DNA of 41,039 nucleotides from a virus. The stretch is from positions 1 through 41,039 of the IMG/VR virus record IMGVR_UViG_3300036845_000395. One strand, given 5' to 3'. The notes below the pieces were generated by a model. That model made no database searches, was not told the DNA's origin, and saw only the letters and a list, made by a program, of their open reading frames with translations. Below, one piece after another: positions 1-7,119 of this stretch; the first letter of the stretch is position 1; the number at the start of each line of letters is the position of its first letter. The position numbers and the translations under genes are program-made.

Positions 1-155
1 CGACGTGCTGACGCAGGGCGCCAACTACGTGGTCGATCAATGCAACGGCGATCAGGAGGACACCGACGCGTTCTTGGATTGCCTGACCTGTGGCGTCGGC
101 TGGACCGAAACGCGGGTCGAGGTCGAGGGGCCAACCGCCAGCATTATCAAGGAAC
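1..155. repeat. Terminal direct repeat, left copy
   Basis: Bases 1-126 are identical to 40885-41010. The next 29 bases match 41011-41039 with six substitutions, five of them silent and one Thr to Ala in the portal protein. The overlap shows that the window closes on itself with a unit of 40,884 bp. This fits either a circular or terminally redundant phage molecule, or an assembly overlap. The clustered mismatches suggest that two related variants of the portal gene were sampled. Confidence 0.9.
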
Positions 156-1819
156 GGGTGGACCCGCTTCAGATCAAGGCCGACCCCGCCAGCCGTAAGC
201 GCTGTTTCGAGGACAAGCGTTACCTGAAGCGCGAAATCCCGATGACGCGGGATGAGTTTGACGATTTTAAAGAAGAAATAAGACGGCCCGATCTGGACGA
301 AGGCGACGTGGATGGCCAGAGCGCGGGCGGCAAGCGCCTGACGGTGGTCAATCCGCGCCAGCGCTATACCCATGGCCTGTTGGGCGACGGCGCCGACGCC
401 GAGGTCACGGTCTGCGAGTGGCAATGGTGGGTCAAGGAGTCGGTCAACGTCGCACCGATGCCGCATCCGACCGACCCGACCGTCACCAAGCTGACGCCCT
501 TGTCGGACTCCGAATATCAAGCCGCGAAACAGCAAAATCCCAACCTGCGCAGCGTCCCGTCCACCAGAAAAGTGTATTACCGCGCCTTCGCCGGTGACGG
601 CGAAATCCTGTTCAAGGAAATGATGCCGGAGAACGACTTCCGCTATAAGGCGATTACCGCGAAACGGGACCGCAACAAGGGGACCTATTACGGCTTGGTC
701 AAGCCGATGGTCGAGCCGAACAAATACGTCAACAAGCTGTTCTCTGAAGTCCTGCACATCGTCCGCACCAACGCTTCCGGCGGCATGGCCCTTGAAGAGG
801 ATGCCGTTGCGGACACGCGGCAATTCGAAACCTCTTGGGCCAATACGCAGAAAATCACGTGGCTGAAGAGCGGGGCCTTGAGCGGCGCCCATGGATCGAA
901 GATGGCGCCGAAGGCGCCGCCCCCGGTGCAACCGGCCTTGTTCCAGTTGATGCAGTTCGCCAAGGACATGGTGCAATCTTGCACCGGCGTGAATGAAGAG
1001 ATTCTTGGGCTGGTCGGGCGCGAACAGGCCGGGGTGCTGGAGCAACAGCGCAAACAGGCCGCCTACGGAATCCTAAGCAGCTTCTTTGACGCCAAACGCC
1101 GCTATCAGCGCAATCAAGGCAAGCTGTTGCTGGTGATGATGCGGCTCTACCTGCCCGACGACTTCATGGTCCGCATCGTGCTTGAAGGCGAGCAACAGTA
1201 TGTGCCGCTGGCCATGGCCCTTCAGAGCGGCGAGTTCGACGTAGTGGTCGATGAGGCGCCCGCCTCGCCCAATACCAAGGCGCGGGTGGCGGCGATCCTG
1301 ATGCCCCTGGTGCAACAACTGCTTCAGGCGCAGCTTATTTCGCCTGCGGTGCTGGCTGATCTGGTGCAGTACCTCGATATCCCGGCCTCGGTCGCGCAAA
1401 CTCTGGCGCAGGCGATCACGCAACAGGTTCAGGTGCTCTCGACGCCGAATCCGGCGCTGGTCGCCAAGCAACAGAGCGAGATCGCCAACACCGACGCCGA
1501 CACGGCCAACAAGAAAGCCTCGGCGCAGGAAAAGCAGGCCAAGGGCTTCAAGGCCGTGACCGACGCCCATGTGTCGCAAGTCGGCCTCGGCGTCGATTTC
1601 CTGCACGCCACCACGCCCCCTGGCCCCCCGGCGACCGGCGGTCAGCCGACTCCTGCGGCGCCCCCCGGTGCGCCGGGTCCGGGTGGTCCCGCGCCTGTCG
1701 TGCCGAACGGGCGCGGGCCTGCCCTTCCGCCAGGCGGACCGTCACAACGGGCGGCGGGCTTGCCGATGGCGCCAGGGCCGAACACGCCGATGCAGCCGGG
1801 AGGCCCCGGCCGTGGTTGA
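2..1819 (+). CDS. Portal protein, C-terminal part (continues from the right end)
   Basis: This is the remainder of the P22-type portal; there is no true start here because the gene begins at 40454. The sequence has the P22-portal body (GVGWTETRVEVEG, then KPMVEPNKYVNKLFSEVLHIV). It ends in a tail of about 65 residues made almost only of Pro, Gly and Ala, presumably disordered. Downstream come a small coiled-coil gene, scaffold and, after an inserted leftward cluster, the coat gene, which is the P22 order. Bases 971-984 form a GTGCA inverted repeat resembling the operator-like sites elsewhere, but it sits in conserved coding sequence. Confidence 0.92.
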   Translation, partial: DVLTQGANYVVDQCNGDQEDTDAFLDCLTCGVGWTETRVEVEGPTASIIKERVDPLQIKADPASRKRCFEDKRYLKREIPMTRDEFDDFKEEIRRPDLDEGDVDGQSAGGKRLTVVNPRQRYTHGLLGDGADAEVTVCEWQWWVKESVNVAPMPHPTDPTVTKLTPLSDSEYQAAKQQNPNLRSVPSTRKVYYRAFAGDGEILFKEMMPENDFRYKAITAKRDRNKGTYYGLVKPMVEPNKYVNKLFSEVLHIVRTNASGGMALEEDAVADTRQFETSWANTQKITWLKSGALSGAHGSKMAPKAPPPVQPALFQLMQFAKDMVQSCTGVNEEILGLVGREQAGVLEQQRKQAAYGILSSFFDAKRRYQRNQGKLLLVMMRLYLPDDFMVRIVLEGEQQYVPLAMALQSGEFDVVVDEAPASPNTKARVAAILMPLVQQLLQAQLISPAVLADLVQYLDIPASVAQTLAQAITQQVQVLSTPNPALVAKQQSEIANTDADTANKKASAQEKQAKGFKAVTDAHVSQVGLGVDFLHATTPPGPPATGGQPTPAAPPGAPGPGGPAPVVPNGRGPALPPGGPSQRAAGLPMAPGPNTPMQPGGPGRG

Positions 1820-1858
1820 CGCGCTTCGCCTTGTTGGCTCATCGCGCCAAAACCGCTC

Positions 1859-1873
1859 GCCTCTGAAAGAGGC
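1859..1873 (+). promoter_or_regulatory. Hairpin covering the ribosome binding site of the next gene
   Basis: GCCTCT (1859-1864) pairs with AGAGGC (1868-1873) around a GAA loop. The 3' arm holds the AGAGG ribosome binding site for the ATG at 1879, so the hairpin could hide it. The whole 1820-1878 connector resembles the sequence before the GcrA gene at 33864-33925. Confidence 0.4.
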
Positions 1874-1878
1874 TCGCT

Positions 1879-2076
1879 ATGGCTAACAGCGCGATCATCG
1901 TCCTTGAGCGCGAGGTTTCCGCCCTCGCCGCCTACCAGCGGCGCTTGGATCGCCAGCTTGAGAAATGGCCAGCGGACTCCGACAAGGCGCGCGGGGCGAG
2001 GCAGGCGAATGACGTGTGCCGCGAGCGGATCGGTGAACTGCGCGCGGCGATTTCAGTGCTGAGAGGCAAATTATGA
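1879..2076 (+). CDS. Small coiled-coil protein between portal and scaffold
   Basis: A 65-residue protein with no recognised family. It is a predicted long helix with heptad-like Leu/Ala spacing (LEREVSALAAYQRRLDRQLEK, then RIGELRAAISVLR). The start has an AGAGG site 5-6 bases upstream. It overlaps the scaffold start by four bases, so the two are probably translated together. The position suggests a minor head-assembly role, but that is inference. No membrane or enzyme motif is visible. Confidence 0.7.
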   Translation: MANSAIIVLEREVSALAAYQRRLDRQLEKWPADSDKARGARQANDVCRERIGELRAAISVLRGKL

Positions 2077-2954
2077 GCGGTGAACGCGAAGGCGATGGCG
2101 AAGATCGGTTAGAGCCGGATGTAGGCGATGCTGACGAAGGTCAGGATCAGGGCCAGGACGATTTCGGCCAGGACGACGGCGGCGACGATGCCGAAGAGAA
2201 GGCGGCGAAAGCCAAGGAAGCCGCCGAAGCGGCGAAGCGCACGCAACACGTCGGACAGGTGCGCCGCGAGCGGGCGAAACGGCTCGCCGCCGAGGCCCGC
2301 AGCGCTGAACTTGAACAGCGATTCGGCGAGCTTGAACGCCGGGTCGGCGGGCGCTCGAACGAAGACGAACTGTTGGCCCTGATCGGCCAATTACCGGACA
2401 CGGAAGACGATCCGGTCGGCGATATCGCGGCCCTCAAGCGGGCTTTGAAGCTGTACCGCGACCGCGAAGTGGCGGCCTATGGCCAAAGTCAGCAACAGGC
2501 CGCACTTGAACGCGAGGTCGGCAAGCTGCGGGTGGCGATGTCGGACGCCGAAGAGGATTTCGCGACGGAGAAGCCGGACTATTACGACGCGGCGGCCTTC
2601 TACCGCAAAGCCCGGACCGACGAACTGCGCGAGGCGGGCTATGGCGGCGCCCATCTTGACCGCAAGCTGGCCGATGACCTGTTCGGCGTCGTCAGGATGG
2701 CGTTGGAGAGCGGCCAGGACCCGGCCGAACGGGTTTACGCCCTGGCCGGGCGCCGGGGCTTCAAGCCGGGCATGAAGGCGGCCGACAAGGCCCTCGACAA
2801 GCTCGGCGCGGCGGCGGCTACGGGAGCCCGGCCGGTCGCGCGTCAGGCGGGCGGCGGCCTGTCGTGGGGCGACGTGGCGAAACTCGACGGCGTCGCCCGC
2901 GACAAGGCGTGGGCGAAGCTGCGCGAGCGCGAGAAGGCGCGGAGTCGGGGCTGA
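2073..2954 (+). CDS. Capsid scaffolding protein candidate
   Basis: A 293-residue protein lying just after portal and before coat, where P22 gp8-type scaffolds lie. Scaffolds fill the procapsid, direct coat assembly and leave before DNA packaging. The first 40 residues are strongly acidic (runs of Asp, Glu, Gly, Gln). Residues 45-90 form an Ala/Glu/Lys/Arg-rich coiled coil. The last 20 residues are basic with alternating Lys, Arg and Glu, as expected for a coat-binding helix. The assignment rests on position, composition and length rather than a sequence motif. Confidence 0.75.
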   Translation: MSGEREGDGEDRLEPDVGDADEGQDQGQDDFGQDDGGDDAEEKAAKAKEAAEAAKRTQHVGQVRRERAKRLAAEARSAELEQRFGELERRVGGRSNEDELLALIGQLPDTEDDPVGDIAALKRALKLYRDREVAAYGQSQQQAALEREVGKLRVAMSDAEEDFATEKPDYYDAAAFYRKARTDELREAGYGGAHLDRKLADDLFGVVRMALESGQDPAERVYALAGRRGFKPGMKAADKALDKLGAAAATGARPVARQAGGGLSWGDVAKLDGVARDKAWAKLREREKARSRG

Positions 2955-3121
2955 TGCACGCCGAGATCAGCTGGTTTTGGGAATCTGTGATCTGGCGCAC
3001 TCGCCATCATGAGTATTGCGTGCAGTTCGAACACGATCAGCGCCCCCATACCGGCAACTGGATGTGGCGCGTCTGTCTGATCCGGTACGACCGATGCAGC
3101 GCCCGATCTACCGCGACCTGA
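2954..3121 (+). CDS. Small hypothetical protein, Trp/His-rich
   Basis: A 55-residue reading frame whose ATG shares bases with the scaffold stop (TGATG), a normal coupling in this genome. It is rich in Trp and His (MHAEISWFWESV, then WRTRHHEY and NWMWRVCLIRYD). Its end overlaps the next gene by 28 bases. No family is recognised. The coding call rests on tight coupling and sensible composition. Confidence 0.5.
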   Translation: MHAEISWFWESVIWRTRHHEYCVQFEHDQRPHTGNWMWRVCLIRYDRCSARSTAT

Positions 3122-3333
3122 CCGCCGCCCGGCGCAAATGGCTGGCGTCGCTCCCGGCCCGGCGGGCGGCTGGTCACGTCGCCAACGACTGCGAAATCCT
3201 CGGCTGGACGGTGCGCCTGCCCTCTGGCCATGACGTTTTGACCCCGCTTGGCCGGTCGGTGCTGCGCTGGGGTCGGGCGGATATCAGCGAAAATCCGATG
3301 GTCCCGGTGACGGGGTTCCGGGTCGCGCGCTAG
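3094..3333 (+). CDS. Small hypothetical protein after scaffold
   Basis: A 79-residue basic protein beginning MQRPIYRDLTAARRKW, with an internal stretch CEILGWTVRLPSGHDVLTPLGR. It starts inside the preceding small gene and ends five bases before the convergent beta-helix gene. It could start further upstream at 3016, but the ATG at 3094 gives a cleaner N-terminus. No function can be assigned. Confidence 0.5.
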   Translation: MQRPIYRDLTAARRKWLASLPARRAAGHVANDCEILGWTVRLPSGHDVLTPLGRSVLRWGRADISENPMVPVTGFRVAR

Positions 3334-3337
3334 AACA

Positions 3338-4498
3338 CTAGTCGAGCGCCCTTTGCGCATCCTCGATTTTGCCGCTGAGAATGGCCACTTCATCCTCAAG
3401 CACCGCGACCTGAGCCTGTAGCTCGGCGATCATCGCCTTTTCCGCCGCGCACGGATCGACCGGATCGGGCGGTTCGGGCGCGAGCGAGGCTTTCCAGTCG
3501 TCATAGACTGCATTGTCATCCGGCCCGCTGGCGGGCGCGACTTCGATGTTCCCGCTTTGCGTGATGTTCTCGGGCTGCGGCTCGCCCGAGACGCCAACCG
3601 CGATATAGGCCCAATTATCAGCGAGTACGCCGTTTCGCGCCTCCTGGCGCACGAGGATCGAAGAGCCGATGTCTTCGAACGGCTGCACGAGGTTTTCGGC
3701 CACATCGAAATCGACCGTGCGGGTGATCGAAATGCCGTTGGTCTGCGCCCCCCGGATGGCGTTGCGCAACACCCGGATGCGCTCGCCGTCGCCGATGAAG
3801 ATGCCTTGGGCGGCGTCGCCCTCGCCGCGCCGGTACTCGTTCTCGATGATGGCCACGTCTTGCGAGCCGGACCCGGCGCTATTGGCGATCTGACAGAAGT
3901 CCGGGTGGACGCCGGGGATCACGCGGGCGTTGGTCCCCCGGTTGCCCCGGATCAACAGGCGATGCACGCCGCTGAAGAACATGAAGTTCGCGCCGATGTC
4001 GTGAAGGTCATTGTCAAGGACTTGGTAGGAAATACCGCTCCCATCGCCATCAGCCTGCCCGTCGATGCCGTCACCAACCCAATAGACTTCGTTCTTCCTG
4101 GCCAGGACGTGGGCAGAGTTGCGTATCCAGATGCCCGTTCCACTAGGCGTCATATCGTCGGCTTGGTGAATCTTGTTGGATTGCAGGATCACATGCTGCG
4201 CCCATCCGGTGTAAATCCCGTATTGGGAGGCCGGGGTCATGCGGATATCCAAGCCCCGGATCACATAGCCGCCGGTCGGGGCGGCTTGCTGACCGCTGAC
4301 GCCTAGGCTGCTGAAGATCGGGTCGGCGCCCACGGCCGGTTCGATGGTGACGAACGGGGCCGCGTGCAGCACGCCCGCAGGGACGGCGACCGCGCCATAG
4401 TCGCCGCTCGGGCATTGTATCCGGTCGCCAGCGCTCGCCTCGTTACAGGCGATCCACAGGGCGTCGCCGGTCGGCTCGGGCAGGATCAGGCTGGCCAT
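3338..4498 (-). CDS. Right-handed parallel beta-helix protein (tailspike or adhesin-like)
   Basis: A 386-residue protein. From about residue 60 to 310 it shows successive turns of a right-handed parallel beta-helix: repeated segments with Asn or Gly at turns, such as VILQSNKIH, HVLARKNEVYWVGDGID, YQVLDNDLHDIG and LLIRGNRG. This is the fold of pectate lyases, NosD and phage tailspikes. After a Pro/Asp linker, the last 35 residues form a coiled coil (IAELQAQVAVLEDEVAILS) that could trimerise it. A GGGGAG site precedes the ATG. It lies antisense to the head genes, heading a leftward cluster, so it may be a lysogenic-conversion or accessory surface protein rather than a standard late gene. No catalytic residues can be assigned. 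Confidence 0.75.
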   Translation of the reverse strand: MASLILPEPTGDALWIACNEASAGDRIQCPSGDYGAVAVPAGVLHAAPFVTIEPAVGADPIFSSLGVSGQQAAPTGGYVIRGLDIRMTPASQYGIYTGWAQHVILQSNKIHQADDMTPSGTGIWIRNSAHVLARKNEVYWVGDGIDGQADGDGSGISYQVLDNDLHDIGANFMFFSGVHRLLIRGNRGTNARVIPGVHPDFCQIANSAGSGSQDVAIIENEYRRGEGDAAQGIFIGDGERIRVLRNAIRGAQTNGISITRTVDFDVAENLVQPFEDIGSSILVRQEARNGVLADNWAYIAVGVSGEPQPENITQSGNIEVAPASGPDDNAVYDDWKASLAPEPPDPVDPCAAEKAMIAELQAQVAVLEDEVAILSGKIEDAQRALD

Positions 4499-4583
4499 GG
4501 CGGTGACTCCCCGGTTGTCTTGGCGCCCCTCAATCCGTTCGTTCGGAAAAGCAACTGGCGCGGGTCCTGACCGTTATCCTGGC

Positions 4584-4763
4584 ATGACGATCATCAGCCT
4601 TTTGGTTGTCGTCCTGATTTTCGCGATTGTCTGGTGGGTGCTTCAGCAACTCACGCTTCCGCCGCCGGTTCGCATGGTGGTCATCGTGGTCCTGGCGATC
4701 ATCGCTATCCTGTGGCTGCTATCCCTGGTTGGCGGCCCGAGCCTCGGGCTGCACGTCGGCTAG
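4584..4763 (+). CDS. Small two-helix membrane protein, Thivi_2564-like
   Basis: A 59-residue hydrophobic protein with two membrane segments: residues 2-18 (IISLLVVVLIFAIVWWV) and about 28-47 (MVVIVVLAIIAILWLLSL), joined by a TLPPPVR turn. Length and pattern match small Thivi_2564-type membrane proteins common in proteobacterial phages. It is the only rightward gene within the leftward 3.3-6.9 kb cluster. Its stop overlaps the end of the convergent neighbour by four bases. No strong ribosome site is visible. A holin-like role is possible but untested. Confidence 0.65.
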   Translation: MTIISLLVVVLIFAIVWWVLQQLTLPPPVRMVVIVVLAIIAILWLLSLVGGPSLGLHVG

Positions 4764-5146
4764 AGTTTAGCGTCTCGCCGGAAGAAGGCGCGCAGCGGCT
4801 CATCAAATTCAGGCGGCATACAGACGTTCGGCGTCGCGGCCGCGAACATCGGGGCGATGGCGCTTGGCCGGTAGCCCGCGAGGCCGCAGCCAACCGGCGT
4901 CAGGTCGAAGGTCAGTTCGGGATGGTCGGCGGCGTATTCGAGGAAGCGGTCAACCCCGACCCGGATCGAGGTGAGCGGCAACGTTTTCAGGTTTTCGTCC
5001 TTGGTCGGGATGGCATAGCTGAAGCCCTGGCGGCCTTCGCCCTGGCCGGTAACGGCGCCCCGGTTCTGCTTCGCCCACAGGGCCGCGCCCTTGCCGTGGC
5101 GGCCCGCGAGATTCGATCCGAACACGAAGACGGGGGGGATAGCCAT
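4760..5146 (-). CDS. A1S_2505-like phage non-structural protein
   Basis: A 128-residue protein matching the A1S_2505 family of small phage non-structural proteins. It opens with VFVFGSNLAGRHGKGAALWA and carries GQGEGRQGFSYAIPTKD, then LTPVGCGLAGY. The glycine-rich turns recall a nucleotide- or ADP-ribose-binding macro-like fold, but the biochemical role is not established. The start is coupled to the previous gene's stop (TGATG). It is the second gene back from the beta-helix gene in the leftward cluster. Confidence 0.8.
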   Translation of the reverse strand: MAIPPVFVFGSNLAGRHGKGAALWAKQNRGAVTGQGEGRQGFSYAIPTKDENLKTLPLTSIRVGVDRFLEYAADHPELTFDLTPVGCGLAGYRPSAIAPMFAAATPNVCMPPEFDEPLRAFFRRDAKL

Positions 5147-5655
5147 CAGTTGAGTGTCGGGGGCGGGAACAGGTTCGCCAGCGCCCCGCCCATGTTGATC
5201 GTGTCCTCGGAATCCGAGCGCACCAGACGGCGGACCCGGCGGCGTTTGTCGCGCTCGATCTCCTGTTGCCGCATCGTCACCTTGCCGCCGGGCTCAACAA
5301 TCATCGTGAACACGACTTCCGCCCGCTCGGGATCGCGGCTCACATCGCCGGGCCGCATCGCCATCATTTTCGCCCGCGCCGCTTCCGGGTCCTTCGCGTC
5401 GATGGGGATTCGCGTGATCCAGGCTTCGGCCCACACCGCGTAGCGCAGCGCCTTGACCTTGATCACATGGGCGCGCAGGGCTTCTAGCATCACCACGCGT
5501 TCAATCGGGTTCGACCACGCGCACAGCATGATATCGGCGTCGCCGTCTGGCCGCTCGATCAGCACGGTTTGCGCGAGGGCGCCGTCCGGGTGCGCCTTGA
5601 AATAACGCTCGTGCTGCGCGGTCAGGAAATCCGCCAATTCGTCCGCCGTTTTCAT
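5146..5655 (-). CDS. Hypothetical protein, leftward accessory cluster
   Basis: A 169-residue protein of unknown function. It has an N-terminal helix (MKTADELADFLTAQHERYF), a probable beta segment (VLIERPDGDADIMLCAWSN), and a highly charged C-terminal part with an RDKRRRVRRLVRSDSEDT stretch. The ATG at 5655 was chosen because it overlaps the upstream stop as ATGA. A longer frame upstream would run through the neighbouring gene. Confidence 0.65.
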   Translation of the reverse strand: MKTADELADFLTAQHERYFKAHPDGALAQTVLIERPDGDADIMLCAWSNPIERVVMLEALRAHVIKVKALRYAVWAEAWITRIPIDAKDPEAARAKMMAMRPGDVSRDPERAEVVFTMIVEPGGKVTMRQQEIERDKRRRVRRLVRSDSEDTINMGGALANLFPPPTLN

Positions 5656-5828
5656 GGCGTCATCTTCGCCTCGATCAGCCGAATCCGATCTTCTAGGGCC
5701 GTTTCGTGTCGCCGCCACCGGCGCCGCTCACCCGGTTCGTTCGCCCCGCCGATCAGCGCCCGCGTCGCCGAAAGCGCGGCGTACAGGTGGCGCAATTCTT
5801 CCGTGTCCTTCGGAATTTCGAGCGTCAT
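5652..5828 (-). CDS. Very small coiled-coil protein
   Basis: A 58-residue gene. It begins MTLEIPKDTEELRHLYAALS and ends RIRLIEAKMTP, with an Arg/Trp-rich middle (ERRRWRRHE). Both ends are coupled to neighbours by four-base overlaps (ATGA at 5652-5655 and at 5825-5828), which strongly supports translation. It is predicted mostly helical, with no family recognised. Confidence 0.7.
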   Translation of the reverse strand: MTLEIPKDTEELRHLYAALSATRALIGGANEPGERRRWRRHETALEDRIRLIEAKMTP

Positions 5829-6289
5829 GGCGCCGTCTCCTGATCCACCGCCGACCAGGGGTTACGGCTATCGGCGAACGGGAAAAACCGAATCCCAAGG
5901 CCGCCGTCCCGCCGCACCAGCCGGACAATCACCGCGCCAAGCTCAGGAATGCGGTAGGCCGTCAGATTCGCCGGAAATTTCGTGTCCTTGCGCACCGTTT
6001 CCACGATCCCCTCGGTGCGGCTCCAGGGCGCATGAATCCCAAACCGGAGCTGCACCATCCGATAGACCCGCCGCCCTTCCCAGGCGTGATCCGGGATCAC
6101 CAAATCCCGCGTTTCGCGCCACAGGGCTTCCGTCGCCTCTATCGCCTTCGCCGCCGCCTTCAGCCGTGCGGCGTACTTGTCTTCAAGCTGCACCAAAAAT
6201 CGGCGGCGCTCGTCATCCCGTGCGTCCTTCAGGGTCAAGAGCGCCGTTTTCGCTCGCTGCACCGCTTCCTCGGCTTCGTCTTCCGTCAT
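5825..6289 (-). CDS. Hypothetical protein with helical N-terminus
   Basis: A 154-residue protein. Residues 1-60 form a charged helix (EDEAEEAVQRAKTALLTLKD). The C-terminal half looks like a compact alpha/beta domain (VIVRLVRRDGGLGIRFFPF). I chose ATG 6289 because GGAAGG lies nine bases upstream. An alternative ATG at 6349 would overlap the previous gene by 32 bases. One copy of the CCGCCAGGCGG palindrome (6303-6313) lies in its leader. Function unknown. Confidence 0.6.
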   Translation of the reverse strand: MTEDEAEEAVQRAKTALLTLKDARDDERRRFLVQLEDKYAARLKAAAKAIEATEALWRETRDLVIPDHAWEGRRVYRMVQLRFGIHAPWSRTEGIVETVRKDTKFPANLTAYRIPELGAVIVRLVRRDGGLGIRFFPFADSRNPWSAVDQETAP

Positions 6290-6317
6290 CGAAGGCGCCC
6301 TTCCGCCAGGCGGGTTG

Positions 6318-6605
6318 TCATATCCACGTTTCCATGATCTGCGGTTCATCGTTCGGGTGGCGCATCATCGGCGTGAAGCCCATGGCCGCGATACGGAAGC
6401 GGACGGGCTCTAGCTCAGGCGACTCGATGGTGAAGCCAGTCGGCGCGAGGGCCGGGAGGGTGAAGAACAGCCGGGCGACGTACTGGCCGAACTTGTCGTC
6501 CGGGTACTGATAGAGCGTCCACATCGGCAAGCGGTCGCGGTGGTCATAGAGGAACTGCGCGAAAGCGTGTGTCCCCGGCTCGGGCTGGGAAAGTTCGTCG
6601 CTCAT
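6318..6605 (-). CDS. Small hypothetical protein
   Basis: A 95-residue protein starting MSDELSQPEPGTHAFAQFLY, coupled by ATGA to the preceding gene. It contains a middle segment with aromatic residues (WTLYQYPDDKFGQYVARLFF) and a C-terminal mixed segment (RFRIAAMGFTPMMRHPNDEP). No family is recognised. The leftward order and tight spacing put it in one operon with its neighbours. Confidence 0.65.
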   Translation of the reverse strand: MSDELSQPEPGTHAFAQFLYDHRDRLPMWTLYQYPDDKFGQYVARLFFTLPALAPTGFTIESPELEPVRFRIAAMGFTPMMRHPNDEPQIMETWI

Positions 6606-6910
6606 AGCAGGCGCCTGAACTTTTCGACCATCCGGCCGTGACCGGCCTGCGCCTGCGCCCATGTCGCGTAACGGTCCTGTTCAACGCTATGGCCCAAGGG
6701 GTCGAATACCATCGTTTCGAACATGCGCGGGAAGCCGCCGAGGCTGTGGCCGATGCCGAGGAAAATGGTCGAGACGTGGCCGCCCTGCGAAAGCTCGGTC
6801 AGGCCGACTTGACGGTTATCGCCGCTTTCAAACCAGCGTGCCCATGTCAGAAGGTCAGGTTCTAAGACCGGCTCATGGGCGTCGTTCAGGACGTAGAGGT
6901 TCTGAGGCAT
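6602..6910 (-). CDS. Widespread small phage protein, first gene of leftward cluster
   Basis: A 102-residue protein of a type often seen in proteobacterial phages, with MPQNLYVLND, then DLLTWARWFESG, VSTIFLGIGHSLGG, FETMVF and a closing YATWAQAQAGHG. Its function is unknown. The ATG follows directly after two tandem 10-base repeats (read on this strand as GAAACGAACA), so leader and regulation overlap. It is the first gene of the 6.9 to 3.3 kb leftward unit. Confidence 0.75.
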   Translation of the reverse strand: MPQNLYVLNDAHEPVLEPDLLTWARWFESGDNRQVGLTELSQGGHVSTIFLGIGHSLGGFPRMFETMVFDPLGHSVEQDRYATWAQAQAGHGRMVEKFRRLL

Positions 6911-6930
6911 TGTTCGTTTCTGTTCGTTTC
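6911..6930. repeat. Tandem decamer next to a start codon
   Basis: TGTTCGTTTC is repeated exactly twice in tandem (6911-6920 and 6921-6930), followed by TGTTCAG. On the minus strand each unit contains AAACGAAC, the core of the motif found before the coat, terminase and portal units. It abuts the ATG of the leftward gene. Confidence 0.7.
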
Positions 6931-6955
6931 TGTTCAGTAAGTCCAAGGTTCTCGC

Positions 6956-6972
6956 GGGTGCAAATTGCACCC
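6956..6972. promoter_or_regulatory. Palindromic operator candidate (copy a)
   Basis: GGGTGCAAATTGCACCC is an inverted repeat with a single central base. Its GTGCA-N3-TGCAC core recurs at 28021-28033 and 37789-37801. It lies 46 bases before the leftward gene at 6910 and 148 before the coat gene, so it could control either. Confidence 0.6.
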
Positions 6973-6978
6973 TACACC

Positions 6979-6998
6979 TTGACTGGCCAAACGAACAC
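6979..6998 (+). promoter_or_regulatory. TTGNNNGGNCAAACGAACRC motif upstream of coat operon
   Basis: TTGACT, GGC and CAAACGAACAC follow with the same spacing as at 34450-34469 and 39618-39637. All three lie on the plus strand and precede rightward late units. This is a candidate late promoter element or activator site. The 7041-7087 interval after it has two short hairpins, GGGCT/AGCCC and CCGCC/GGCGG. Confidence 0.55.
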
Positions 6999-7119
6999 CT
7001 TCAGGGGCCAAATTCACGGTCAAGGACCGATACGCCGCCGGGGGCTGTAAGCCCGGCTTTCGGGGACCGCCAACGTCATCGGCGGGAAGCAAAACCTCAA
7101 TAATCATGAGGGCCTCCCG

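Noticed and set aside
971-984. GTGCA...TGCAC inverted repeat in the portal gene
   Set aside because: The spacer is four bases rather than three and it encodes a conserved portal segment, so it is probably chance.
4634-5443. 269-codon plus-strand frame over the A1S_2505-like gene
   Set aside because: It is the shadow of two well-supported leftward genes.
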